A DNA stretch of 64,000 nucleotides from Cyanoderma ruficeps (Eukaryota; Chordata; Aves; Passeriformes; Timaliidae), in assembly GCA_008694505.1 (NCBI GenBank), contig VZDJ01007755.1:1813409-1877408 (forward strand), given 5' to 3'. This document shows, piece by piece, positions 36,701 to 49,065 of the stretch; within the stretch, counting starts at the first letter, position 1, and each line of letters begins with the position of its first letter. Under the pieces are notes generated by a model. The model saw nothing but the letters and a program-made list of their open reading frames with translations, had not been told where the DNA came from and ran no database searches. A program made the position numbers and the translations under genes.

Positions 36701-38921
36701 CTGTCTTACTGCATTTTACGGAAGAACAAAACAACTTGTCATTTTGTTATTACAGGTCTCCCAATTCACTAGCTACTTAAAGTTTCTCTTTCACCCCCCC
36801 AGTCTAATTTCTCAGGTGTGACCTAGGATGTTTGACAAAATGTATGCCCTGGAAAAAAAAAAAAGAAAAAGACCCACGCTATTAAGTCCTTGAAAAATCT
36901 TTCTTTTGGCTCTGTGGTACTACTGTTTCAGTTTTCACATATATATTTTTCTTCCCAAAATGAGCAAAAAATGTTACATGATAGTCTGGTTGGTTTTCCC
37001 TGTTGGCAGTTACAAGGAACTTTCACAAGTGGTTCTGATAAGTATTAAGCATTTTTGTTAAAATGAATCATGTCAACTATCTAAAGAACGAAAAAGCAAA
37101 GTTAAATAAATATTTTGGGCAAAGAAGGAAAAACTTTGAAAATCCTCCCTGTATTTTCCTGGTATCTGATCTTTTATGATTTGTCTGTGAGCAAGCTGAA
37201 AATCATTTAGCTGTTCCTAGCTGAATCCTATTTTGCTTTACCACTCTTCCCAGCTGTTTATTCAAAACTATAGGCGATCCTTGGATATTTTGCTAAACTG
37301 TTATTCACTCAGAGGATGAAAAGTCTGAGGAATGCCATGGGATTATTATAACAGTATAATTAGCTGCAGACAGCTCTCTTCTCAACAGCTTTGAAAAGCT
37401 CTTCTATCCATCTCACCCAAGTAATTAATAAAACACAGCTGCAGACTAGAACAACTGTTGCAAACAAAAAAGAAGTGTTTTCCATTTGCTTTTCCTGCTC
37501 ACTTCTAGGTAGTAGTAGAAGAGAAAGCCATGTAGGAGCAGTTAGGACAATTAGGGACCGCCTGCTTTGCTCCATCACCTGAAATCCAGAGGAGAGAGGG
37601 GCAAAAACATCTGTGAAGCACAGCTGTTGCTGTGGCCAATTCATGCCTGAAGCAGGGGCAAATCTTTTAAAATCACATGACTATGTCCTGGAAATGACCC
37701 AAGGAGGAAAAGCCCTGAGCATCCTTGCCAAAACTCCCGTCATGTCTTTTTTACACAGTGTTCGAAATAAAGTACACAAGTGAGAAAAATTGAATAACTG
37801 AAGCAGTCTGAGTTTGGAAGAGAACTGGCAGAAAGCTGGAGCAGGTGATTTTAATACTTTCAAATGTTCCTGGAAGCCAGTGGTGCTAAAAAAAGTAAAT
37901 CTGGAAATGGTGTTGTCTTCTCAACTGCTATATGTGGCAAGCTTGAAGGTGCAGGGGCCTTAGAAGGAATGCTTTTGGGATAACTAAAATAACCCACAAA
38001 AGGAAGTGACTTTGGAAAGGTGTATTTTCTGTCCAAGAAGTGATCTATTAGGCCAAATGGCTGAACATTGTATGTCAGAGTTATACAATAAAGGTATCAT
38101 GAAATGGGAACAGTAAAGCTGAGCTAAAAGGCAAGCTGGGCAATACTGGGCAGCCCTTTTATTCTTTCCTTTTAATGGCATCTACCTGCCAAACACAGCA
38201 AAGACCACAAAGACACAGTGGCCAGTGCTACCTGGTTCCTGGAACAAGAAGCAATGTACGTAAAGACTTGAAGAGTGAATGATACTGCGTCTTCGTGATT
38301 TTTTCATGCATTAGGTGCTTTCCTAACAGAAGATTTAGAAAAACACGAGAAGCAAAGGTTAGTTTTTCCAATGGCGTCTGGGGATGCCCATGTGGTGTCA
38401 CAGCCTTTGCTGTTTCACAATTACAAATGGCCCATTTCAGCACAAAGTATTTTACGACCTGTTTGATTGCTTTTCCACAAAATGCCAACACTGTCAAGGA
38501 CTAAGGAAGCCCTATATCCAGGGTTTAGCTTTTTATTTTAATTTGCAGTGTATTCAATGGCAGTGATTCTAGTTTAAAATGAAAAAGGGATTTGTCCTGG
38601 AAGAGGAAACCATTTATCCTGACAAGGCACAGGTTTTGCACTGTGTGGAATTTCATCATCCATGTACCATCCAGCTTTCATCACACTCTCCATGATGGTG
38701 GAAGTCCTGCCTGCTTGCTCTGAATGAGTCAGGGACTATAATGAGATTTCCAGAGGCATGGCTAGAACTTACAGCTCTTTCCAGACACTTCCGAAGATAT
38801 TTTAAGGGCATTCTAGACACAAATATACTTGTCATGAGTTCCTGTGCAGAGGATGAGAGATGCAATTTAAAATATCAGACTCTAAATAAGTAATTGAGAA
38901 ACTTTTGCAAATTTTTGTTTG
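27758..38921. other. Intergenic gene-poor stretch
   Basis: About 11 kb of largely unique sequence. I looked for exons of the genes expected beyond TRPA1 (a bHLH exon of MSC, EYA1 exons) and found none. A weaker CTCF-like motif (ACACCAGAGGGCCA) is at 35510-35523. Short homopolymer tracts occur, for example near 29808, 34381 and 36856. No repeat family was recognised. Confidence 0.5.
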
Positions 38922-39088
38922 TGAATCATAGAATGGGTTGTGTTGGAAGGGACCTTGGTGATCATCAGTTCCAACCTTCCTGCCATGGGCACATTTCATT
39001 GAACCAGGTTGGTCAAACCCCCACATGGCCTGGCCTTGGCCGCTTCCAGGAATGGAAGAGCCACAACTTCTCTGTTTCCTGTGTGGGG
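38922..39088 (-). repeat. CR1 LINE 3' end, antisense (short)
   Basis: The + strand reads GAATCATAGAATGGGTTGTG then TTGGAAGGGACCTTGGTGAT, CCTGCCATGGGCACATTTC and GGCCTTGGCCGCTTCCAGG. This is the reverse complement of the last 170 or so bases of avian CR1. Confidence 0.9.
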
Positions 39089-41424
39089 TGGTATGTATAG
39101 AGGATTTGCTTCTTTTCTCCCAACTGGCAAACAGGACTTTGAGAAACCACAGCACTTTTCACTGGTGAACTAAAGATACTGTAACTGAGATATTTGAGAG
39201 GTAATGCTGGAAACAAAGTGTAGGACTGGCTGCCCATGTATTGCATATTACTAGTGGTACTGAGTAGCACTGTCTTACAGATTATTTGATTATTGATTTA
39301 ATTTTAATTACAGAACTAAATAATAGAGAGGTTAAAATGCAAAAACAGGCCAAAACCCAAGCGACAGCCCTTAGCATTCCTCTTCAGAGGAGGAGGCACT
39401 CTTCAAATAATATATTATCAAAAGGTAGCTGCTATTCAAATTAGTTATGAATTTCTCACAGGCAGCAGGAGGGAAGAATGTCCACTGCAGGAAACCATCA
39501 CCTTTCCCAAAGTCTTGCAGTGGTGTAGCTAGCAGGACCCCAAAACTCTGCTCTTTCCAGCCCTTGACCTCTGACAAAAATGGGGGTAGAATAGTTTCCA
39601 TACTCCTCAGAGCACACATCCTGCCTTTTTCTCAGACCTTTCTTTAGTCAATGTTGATGGTTTATGCTATTCCTCCTTGCTCTAAGTTAAAAAGCAGGCC
39701 ATATCTGATCTTCAATGATTTCCACTGTTACAATGTCATTTATGGGCTTTTTATACATTTAATGTGCCCAGTGACTTCCTTACAGGATGTGGTAATAGAG
39801 ACTCAGCTATCTTCTTACAATGTTTCTCTTCAGGCTAGTTAATAATGTCATGCCCTGGGGAATTAGGATAGGAACTCTGCTTCTCTTTGTCCAGCATCCC
39901 TCATGCTCTTCCTTCATTGGTATTTAGCTGCACCATGTTTTAAATGAAGGACCCTAGTCCATTTCTTTCCTCAAAATCTGTACATTTGATTAGCAGCCAG
40001 TATTTATTTTCCAGTGTCCCACTCGTGCTGCTTGGTTGGCAGTGCCTCTGACAGGGACTCTTATTGCACCATTGTGATGCACCACCACGTTACTGATGCA
40101 TACCTTATTATGATTCCCACCATGTGGCAGGGAAAATTCCATTCCCATTGCAGGCTGGGCTATCTCGGGATACCTCGGTCTCCTGCCCCATGTTTTGTCC
40201 TGGGTGAGGCTGAGTACCATGACAGTTAATTGTCAGTAGTAAGAGTGCACAGCCATGGCACAACTCCTCAGGAAAACTGCTCTGTCATCTCTTCCTGCTT
40301 CAGTCTCTGCTGCCAGGCAGAGAGAAAATGGAAGGTAAATAATCTGTGTGTCACACATTTACAGGTAAAGTGGTGATAAATGTGTCACTGCCAGTGCTTT
40401 TCCACTTCCTTCCGTAGAAATCAGGTAATCTGATCTGAAACTCTCCAAAGAGAAGAACCCCAAGGACTGAAATCCAAGTATTTACTTGGCTAATGGATAT
40501 GCCAGCATCAGTACAAGGTCCTGTTGGTGCTGATATTGCTCTGTTTTCCTGAGTAGACCTTTGGAGATCTCAGATTCTGCAGCAGTGACAGGGGCACATG
40601 CTGGCTTTGAGCCACCTGCTGAGGCTGGCAGGTAGAACAGAGGTTACAGCAGGTTTTCTGAGCTGAAGGGTGTCTCAGATCATCCACCTTGCTCACACAG
40701 GCTGTAAAATGTGAGTTGCAAACAGCTCTCAATATTGCTTGCTCCTAAAGTCAAAGAAAGGAAAGGGCTTAAACCTGTATGATCACTGCTTTCATTATAA
40801 ACACATTCAGAAAACATTCAGAATTTAGTGAACTCAGAAAACTTTATCTGCTAACCAGCTGCAAGAGACTCAGCTCAAATATGCCTCCAAACAACTTTAT
40901 CTGGCTTAATTAAAATATATTGAAAAAGTAAATAAAGCTAAGCATAAATGTATTTCAATTTCTAGCTCTGTACTTACTCTTTGTACCAGTTTTATTTGCA
41001 GTGAAGGGGAAGAGAGAAAATCTTGGGGTGAATCCTCACTGCCGTAGTCACCACATTCTGAATGAATCATTTTTCTACTATATATCTGCTTAGTTGCAAG
41101 TATTTCTTAGATTTTCACCTTTGCTCCCTACCAGACTATGGAGAGGCATATTAAAAATAGGGAGCACATGCTGGTTTTAGATGGTTTTGATACAAATTTT
41201 TCAGCCTGTGTTGCATTCTTTTAAACATTCCCTCAACAAGTCTTTCCTGTATTAATGTAATTCAGATTTTATTTGCCCTTCAAGAGCATCTTGAGATCTC
41301 AAAAGTTTGCATTAACTATGATCCAAACATTGTTTGGCAGACAGACTATGGCACAAATTTTTAACAAGATAGAAAAAGGATAGGTAAGAAATAAAAAAAA
41401 GGAGATGCACTATGCCAGAATTGA
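39089..41424. other. Intergenic, no gene recognised
   Basis: Unique-looking sequence with only short chance open frames. No RNA gene or interspersed repeat was recognised. Confidence 0.5.
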
Positions 41425-41525
41425 AAAACATAGAACAGAAACACAGAGAAGTCAGACACCTGTCCAAAACCATCCAGGAAGTGTGGCAGAATCAGAAATT
41501 AAATCCAGGTCTTCCCCATTCAGAT
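41425..41525 (+). repeat. Probable MIR SINE fragment
   Basis: The segment GAAACACAGAGAAGTCAGAC, then CCAAAACCATCCAGGAAGTG and TGGCAGAATCAGAAATTAAA and TCCAGGTCTTCC, follows the order of the MIR core (AAACTGAGGCACAGAGAGG... CCAAGGTCACACAG... GTGGCAGAGC.GGGATT...CCCAGGTCT). It is strongly diverged, as expected for an ancient amniote SINE. Confidence 0.6.
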
Positions 41526-44500
41526 CCAGAAACATGTGAGAAGGCTGACTACTATAGCATATACCATAGAATATGAGATTTTATTCAGGACAACCTCTGC
41601 CAATGTTGAACATTGCACATGTCCCAGCTGACACTGTCTGGGAGGTATGATCACATGAATGTGAATTTTGCCTCCTTTCTCCACATATTCTAAATTAATT
41701 AATTAAGCAGGCTGCATTTCAATCATGAGCTTGCTGCTGTTCACAAAACAGCTTAGGCTGTTCTCTCATAGTTTATGATGTCAACAGGTCCCTTGATTGA
41801 AATACAGCCTTGAAATCCACCTCTTTCTTCCAGACTCCAGTATATATTATTCTTGTAGTTTTTAAAGACAGCTGTGTGAATTAATGAACTGATCTGAGAA
41901 TCGAGGTTGGCCAAGAGCACCATTTAAAAGTCATGTAGATGACCTCATAAAAACTGCAAAGAATGCTTACAGCTTGCTTGTAAAACAAATCTATTCCTTA
42001 ATAACTCAAAATGCCTGCATAATTCAGTACACATTTTGACCCGAGTGAGTGCTTCATAAGAGAAGATGAAAATTTCCCATGAAAAAGACATTTAACCGAT
42101 ACAGGCAACTATAAACTTTAATTGATATTTCACAGTATGTACAAGTTTGCTCTCCAGGGAGTGTAGAATATCATTTTTGCACCTGCACTCTAACTGCAGT
42201 CTTATAGTATTTCAGCCATTAAGCATTTTTCATTAAAGCACTTCATATAGAATTAGTTTAATCTGATTTTAACAAAAGCATTCTATATATAGGTTTTTCA
42301 CACCATATTAATGCATAACTGTTAGAACTGGAGAAGCAGTATTGTGCAGGCAAACCCCAGGTTTCTGTACACGGTCATTAGTTAGGGTGGTCTCTGTACT
42401 TGGAGCACTATTTGTAAAACATATTTATGATAATGTATTTGACTGTATCTGAGAAGGAAGGGATTTCTAATAAATTAAGAGGTGGGTTCCACATAATTTT
42501 TTCTTTTTTTTTNTTTTTGGTGCTAGATTTCCCCAAAGAAATTGTGGAATCTAGTGAAATAGCAGTTTATGGTATAGCACAATGGTATCACATTCTTTAC
42601 AACTTCCATCCTTGGCAGTCATAAACCCTAACAGTAGAAAGGGTGTTTGCATATTGGGCAGCAGAGGGAATATTTTTGGATGGCTATAACCTAGCAAATC
42701 TGCAGAAATATTTGTCTTATGGCTTGCATTTTATAGCTGTTATCTAGCTGGCAATAAGTGGTGAACAGCTGTGCAGTTTTAAGACGTATGATTTTAAAAC
42801 AATGAACTGGGGGCCTTGCTAAATGGTTCAAATTAGACGAGGGTAGTAGCAAATATCACAGGACTTTTCACCTTGTGCTGGAGACAGAGACTGAAGTTGA
42901 AAGTGCTCTACAAACTCAGCGAAGGCAGCACCTCCTTAGTCATTTTTAAGAGGCTCTGGAGAATATCTGCAGGTTTGCATGAAAATACTGTCTGGGATTT
43001 TGTGAATCTTTTACATGTTGTTTCCTTCAGATAGTCCTCACCCCAAAAACACTTCCCCTGCAGAAGAGCTAAACTTCGTAGGCATTTCTCACCATACAGT
43101 TGACACCAATTTTAATGTTCGAGCAAACCTCTTAGCTGAAAAATGGAGAAGATAAGGTACAGGGATGTACATCTCAATTTCACAAATGTCAGAAAATTAC
43201 AGAGTTTCCATCACGCACAATGTATGATTTGCACGGGGCTGCAGGGAATTGTGGTTTGCCTATGCCTGTGATGAAAATATGAGGCACAGTTTGTGTCTAA
43301 TGGAGGTACAGGGAAAAATAGTTTTGTTTAAAAATAACTCTCTCCATACCCCAGAGACTTACAGAGGAGGTGTATGAAAGTGTAACTGATTGACTCGCGA
43401 TAACCAGCTTCAGACCACACACAGGAATTGCTTTAGTCAAGGCTTTTTTTTCCCCATAAGACAAACATAAAATACAGTTTAAGATTCACAACAGTCCAGC
43501 AAACAGTAGGCAAACACCGCAACAAAGAATTTTTGGAGGATGATGTAGAACCATTTCCCACATGAACGTTTTTGCCATCACTTTCTTCAAAGAAAATCAC
43601 TTTGCTTGTGATGGGGAACTGGTCAGATCTATGCTTACAGAACTAATTATACACAGATATTCTATATATTCTTCCTTCCATTGTCCTGAAGAAGAAGGTT
43701 TTAACTTTCACAACTACGAAGACAATGAGAGAGATGGAATTTTGGTCTGGATTTAGCATCAGATAAACTGCTTAAAATTTACAACTTTCAGGTGATCTCC
43801 CAAAACGGTTTGAGATAAAGACCTGTACCACACAATAAAAGTACAGAAACAGCCCACAGGGTTACACAGCTGAGCATTACTTGTGATCTTGTCAATGTTT
43901 TGTCCCTGGCCTTTTCCTATGCATGCAAATACTGAGCAACCTGCTCCTTCCCTGTTAGTCTCCTCCTTGTGCACGAGCCAAGGTTTTATGGTATTTATAC
44001 TTCCTCTCACAATATATTTAACCTTCAGGAACATTTATGATGGGTGATTTCTCACACTCATTTTTTAATAAATACTGTCTTTTTTAGCTGAGTTTTTAAC
44101 CAGTGTAAAAAACACTGGTCTTGCTAGGAACATTAAAAATCTCTTCAACATGAGAGACAGGTAGAGTTTAGGAGACTACTTGTCTTAGCAACCACAGGGC
44201 AAGGCTGTGCTTCAAAGCAATCCCAGTACTGTACACCACCAGTAAAATTCCACCCTGATCACTTCACTGTCCAGGACTTGCTGGGTTGGTTTCCTTCTGT
44301 TGGGCTGACTGACAGAAATGTCTCAGACTTGTGAGGTTTTTTTCCTCTTATCTTGGACAATTATTTCCTTTTGTGGAACAAGGTCAGGTTACATATCCAA
44401 AGCTATTCTGAGGCTCACCCAAACAAGATCTCTAGGTCTGAAAGGTGATGCACATACAGGTAATGGCTGGTGGGGGAGGAGAGCACAGTCTTAGTCAAAC

Positions 44501-44629
44501 ATGATTTTTTAGAGCCTGCTGAGACTGCAAAGCAATGCAGCTCATGGGCTGCAGCCAGAACAAGGTATGAGGGCAACAGGCCTCTTGTTAAAGGGTAGAA
44601 ACAAGCCAAGACACAGATACCTCATTTAT
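41526..44629. other. Intergenic, no gene recognised
   Basis: AT-rich unique-looking sequence. It contains a TTAATTAATTAATTAA run near 41692-41705, one ambiguous base (N at 42513) in a T-run, and a perfect 8-bp stem with a 5-base loop at 44099-44119. No exon was recognised. Confidence 0.5.
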
Positions 44630-45110
44630 CACAGAATGAAAAGGATCCTGGTTTATTCCTCCTTACAGCTCAGCCATCCTGACTTCAACTATTCACTGAC
44701 TCTGTCTGCAGCAAGCTTGCAAGCTCCTACTGTAGGTTTCCCTTGCAGCCTCTGCTGGTTATTTCCTGGTAAGCTATGACTGCATGTACTGGTTTGCAGA
44801 CTCTGACTGTAGGCTTTTACCTAGCTAGACTGTGGCTGCAGGTTCCAACACCAGGCTCTAACTGCAGACCCAGACTGACCTCACAGCAATGATTCTCTCT
44901 CCCCAGGATCCTTCTTCATGATTCCCACATTCATGGTCTTCCCCTCACTAGCTAACCCAGTCCCTTTTATCACACTTTCCTTTATTGGCTATAGCTGTGA
45001 CTCATCAGAGGCGAGGCTGAATTGGGTAATTAACACAGCTGTTACTTACCAGGGGCAAAGTCACCTGTATTCCCTTCTCCTACAAAGACCCACTTCTCAG
45101 TCTGAGCTGA
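44630..45110 (-). mobile_element. Possible degraded LTR, minus strand
   Basis: On the minus strand, a CCAAT box and a GATAAAAGG TATA-like box (+ 44984-44988 and 44963-44971) are followed about 310 bases later by AATAAA (+ 44652-44657). This resembles LTR promoter and polyadenylation spacing. The segment between shows degenerate repetition of CTGCAG- and ACTGTAGG-like words. I could not define TG/CA ends or a target-site duplication, so the call is tentative. Confidence 0.3.
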
Positions 45111-48100
45111 AATGATGACATAGTTGATTGCAGTTCAGAAGAGGGGATTGCTAAGTGACTAAGACTTACTGAGTGACACTTATCCCATAACATATATGTG
45201 AAGATAATGTACCTCTCAGAGCAAGGTGAGGGGAAAAGACAGTTACAGGACCAAGCTGGGGCAAAAAGCACTTCTGACAATAGTTCAGTGAAAGTGGGGT
45301 TTTTTGGTTTAATGGAATAAATCTTACACAAAGGAGCAGTTATTTTTTTTTTTCTGGTTGAGGGTCTGGCGCAGTGATTAAAAAGGCTGGATGGAATTTT
45401 GAAAGCAGCACAGGAGGAGGCCCTCACTGTTCTCCTCCATTTGGTGGCAAAAGTTCCACTCTTCAGATGTGTGATCAGCCTACTCAATCTGGAGTTTGTG
45501 GGTGGGGGTTTAAGGCGGTTCTGGTACCTAGGAGTCCAGGCAAACAATCTTTTTCTAAATATCACTTGTGAGAAGAGGAAATTACTTTCACTGCTCATAG
45601 AATTTTCAAACAACAAAAAATACAAATGTTGTCTATCAGACAAACCAAGTCAGGTGAATTCAGCTAGCAACACAGCCTATGGAAACCTTTGAGAGATATT
45701 AAATTTGGGGAATTTTGTTTTGTTTTGTCTTCTCTTTCAACCCAAAAATTACAGATAAAACTAGTACCCAGAACATCCCAGAGAAAATAAAATGTGCAAG
45801 AAAAATTCTGATGCTTATTTGTTCTACTTCTGGGAATTGCTTGAAAAGTATGTTTTGTGGACAAACTCAAATACAGGACAAAACAGCACAAAAGCCATGG
45901 CAGCAAAAAAAAATAGAGGATATTTGGCTATATTGTATCATTTGCTTCAGCAAATCCCTCTGCTGCCTCTGTCGTTGCAATGACCTCAGTCTCCTTTGCC
46001 TAGGCAGATGATAATAGATGGTGATTATGGATTTCCAAGGCTAGGTCTCTCGTAGCAGGTAAAGCACACAGAGGTTCTGACTTCTGCTGGCACATCTTGG
46101 TGCTACTGCCATGTAAATGCTTATTATATGTCAGTAAAATGTTATAGAGGGGCTGTTGTAAAAAATCTTAAGTCACCGAAGTTGAAAGATGATGACTAAA
46201 TGTCTTTGACTTTAATGGAGTCAGGACTTTAAATTTAAAATCTAATTTTCAATTGGGCAAAATGTTTAAAAGAAACTGAGTTTACTTCTAACATGGTTTA
46301 AATCTTAAATAGTGCTCCAAAGCAGATATATACTGTATGCAAGTCTGGCTGTCTCTTGTTGCTGGCATTTATGTCATAAACCACTTTATTATGCTTTTCA
46401 TGCTTTTGTGAAGACAGAGACAAGCAAAGTATTCTCTTACCGTATTCACAGACTGTCTTGAACTTCAGTTGCTGATATTCTTTGGAGCAGCAACAGCCTA
46501 TGGCTAATGTAAGGTGATCTGTTAAGAGTAAAAAGAAAACAAAAAGTTAAAGAGAAAATAAAGTGTTTATAACAAACTTTTTCTTTTTACTTGGGACACC
46601 TCTTTAATTGCGTTTCTCATGCATCTAGAACAACTTTATTATTATGCTTGAAACTGAATTGATTATGTTCTTATTCCCATATTTCAAATGTTAATTTTTC
46701 TTAATTATGTGTGAAATGGGTTTATCTATGGAGTAATCAATCAGTTCTGTCCATTTGTACAGTTCACATCTGTGATGGTAGCCACTTTTATAAATAAGAC
46801 ACAGTAAATTCCATAATCTGTGAAATAATTTTAGCCCAAATGAGCATTTTGTGCCCTTCTTTCATGGAGATTGTTTAAAACAAGGCACACATGTTTCAAT
46901 AGTAACTGTACCCTTACTGAGAGAGACAAGTTTTGCATACCCTCCTAAATCAATCATTCTTGCATATTTGAATAGGGCTGGGTACAGCAAGCTGAGCAGC
47001 TAATTTAAGTCTAGCTCCTTCTCTTCTCAGGATCAGGAACTTGCATTTCCCCTTTACCTGACTGCCTTTTTTTTTCTTTTTTTTTTTTTTTAGTCACAAG
47101 TTCCCGTAGCATTCCTTACAGAAACACAGCTGCTATCTACTGAAATATAAGTCATTGTTCATGGATTGAATTTATAATCCACCCCACCGGTGAGATACAT
47201 AATTGTATTTGCCATATGTGAAAGCAATCACAATACTACAATACTTTTTATAGAAGAAAAGCCTCCAAATGTCTGCTTGGCTAACTAAGCCTAGCCTGGG
47301 TTGTGTATTTGGGAGCAAAACTATATTTTCTTAGAAGTGGATGTTAATTCCTACTAGTGGGCTAATATTGAGAATTTTAAGTGTGCATACAAACAAACAG
47401 ACTTTTTGCCACGCTGGTTTTGTTGCTACACTCATTTTTTTTTTCATACCAAGTTTTTGGCTTTCAACTGGCATATTTCTACTTATTCCAGGAAAGATAT
47501 ATCAATCTATTTCAGCTGCAGATCTGAAGCCTAATACTCAGGTTATACTTGCCCTTTAAAAAATGAGATTTTATTTTTTCTGTTCTTGACTCCAGTGTTA
47601 TTTCATTCTGAAAAGATGAGCTTGCTATTGATATGTTTTTGATGAAGGCTGCTTGTCAATCTCTGATCTCATTTTCTCATGGCATTTCTTAGCCTGAAGA
47701 TTTATTCATAGGCTTTCCTATAAGTAGCTACACAGTTTTAAAATGTCAGGAGAAAAGCTTCAAGAAAGTGTCTTCCTTTACTAACCAAAGTTCTTTGCTC
47801 AAGTCCTGTCTCAAATTGACCGGAATTGAAGCACTTGTGATATTTAGTGTAAATAAGAGCGAGGGGTTTGGTCCTCTACCCTTCCCTGCTTTTTTGGAAA
47901 CAAATATTCCAAACTAACACTTCTAGGGATCTTTTGCTCAATGCTGTATAAATCACCTCAATCTTTTTAATAGGATTTTGATCACATAACTTAATACCAG
48001 AGAACAGTTCTTCTACCTTAAATATGAGTAGGTCAAGGCTTTACATTTTAATGCATCCTTTATGCTTGTTGTGCTCTTCTGCTGTAATGATTCAGGGCAT

Positions 48101-48832
48101 TAATATATCATGTTGCCACCTAACCAAGAATACAAGAATGGCTTTGTGGGGTTGATGTTTTGTGTTATTCCATGAATCAACTTAAAAGAGATTTCCACAC
48201 CATCTGCCAGTCTCCCATAGGGTGACCTGGAGTTAGATTCTCCTGGGCTTTAACCTGCAGAGTATTGAGGAATTTACACATCCAACGGGAACCCACTGTC
48301 TGCCAGAAGTTAGCAAAATGAGGCTTTTAGTTTATTCCTGTGGCAGAGCAACATGTTAGATCTATTCCTGAGTGGCTTCAGGTTTCTGTCCAGTATCTCT
48401 GCAGTTTTATCTATGCAGTTTTATAGATCAAACAGTAATGATGTAAACTCCTTCCCTACTGACTATGAACTATTGCAAGAAGGAAATACTACTTACTTAC
48501 AGCATGAAGTTGTAATGCACATGTTACATATACTTTTCCATATCAAAAAGGATTAAAGGTGTATCAGAAATTTATTGAATATATTTTTAAAACCTACCTC
48601 TAATAAAACTGGGCATTTCCTAGCAATCTTTAAGACAAGCATACACAGTGCTGTAGAGAAGCTTTGTGTCAGCAGACTTATGTCCTACTCCTACCTAAAG
48701 AAATCTACATTTTCTGAGAGGCAAGAAATTCTCTCTTGCTCTTTTCAAAAAAACATATTTTTTAAAGCAAGGAAATTGCATATCCCTAGATGTGCCCTGA
48801 GGAGGATGAGAATGAAGAGAATGAAAAACAAA
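45111..48832. other. Intergenic, no gene recognised
   Basis: A minus-strand open frame of 187 codons (45080-45643) spans the start of this stretch but shows no known domain. There is a T-rich tract at about 47068-47092. No RNA gene or repeat family was recognised. Confidence 0.5.
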
Positions 48833-49065
48833 ATCACAGGACCACAGGATGGATAAGATTGGAAAGGACCAGTGGAAGTCATCTAGTTCAAACCCCCTGC
48901 CCCAGCAGTGTTCCCTAGAGCAGGTTACTCAGGATTGTGTCCAGACAGATTTTGAATGTCTCCAGAGAAGGATGCTCCTCAACCTCTCTGGGCTACCTGT
49001 TTCAGTACTCAGTCACCCTTATGAAAATTTCTTCCTCATGTTCAGGTGAAATTTCCTGTGTTTCA
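48833..49065 (-). repeat. CR1 LINE 3' end, antisense
   Basis: The + strand reads ATCACAGGACCACAGGATGG, then AAAGGACCAGTGGAAGTCAT, CCCCCTGCCCCAGCAGTGTT, TAGAGCAGGTTACTCAGGAT and TTGAATGTCTCCAGAGAAGG. These are reverse-complement CR1 3' landmarks, moderately diverged. Confidence 0.9.

Noticed and set aside
44099..44119. Perfect 8-bp stem with A5 loop, terminator-like
   Set aside because: Intrinsic terminators are bacterial, the sequence is avian nuclear DNA, and an 8-bp stem is expected by chance in this length.
45080..45643. 187-codon minus-strand open frame
   Set aside because: No recognised domain, no splice context, partly within a possible LTR. Composition looks like chance opening.
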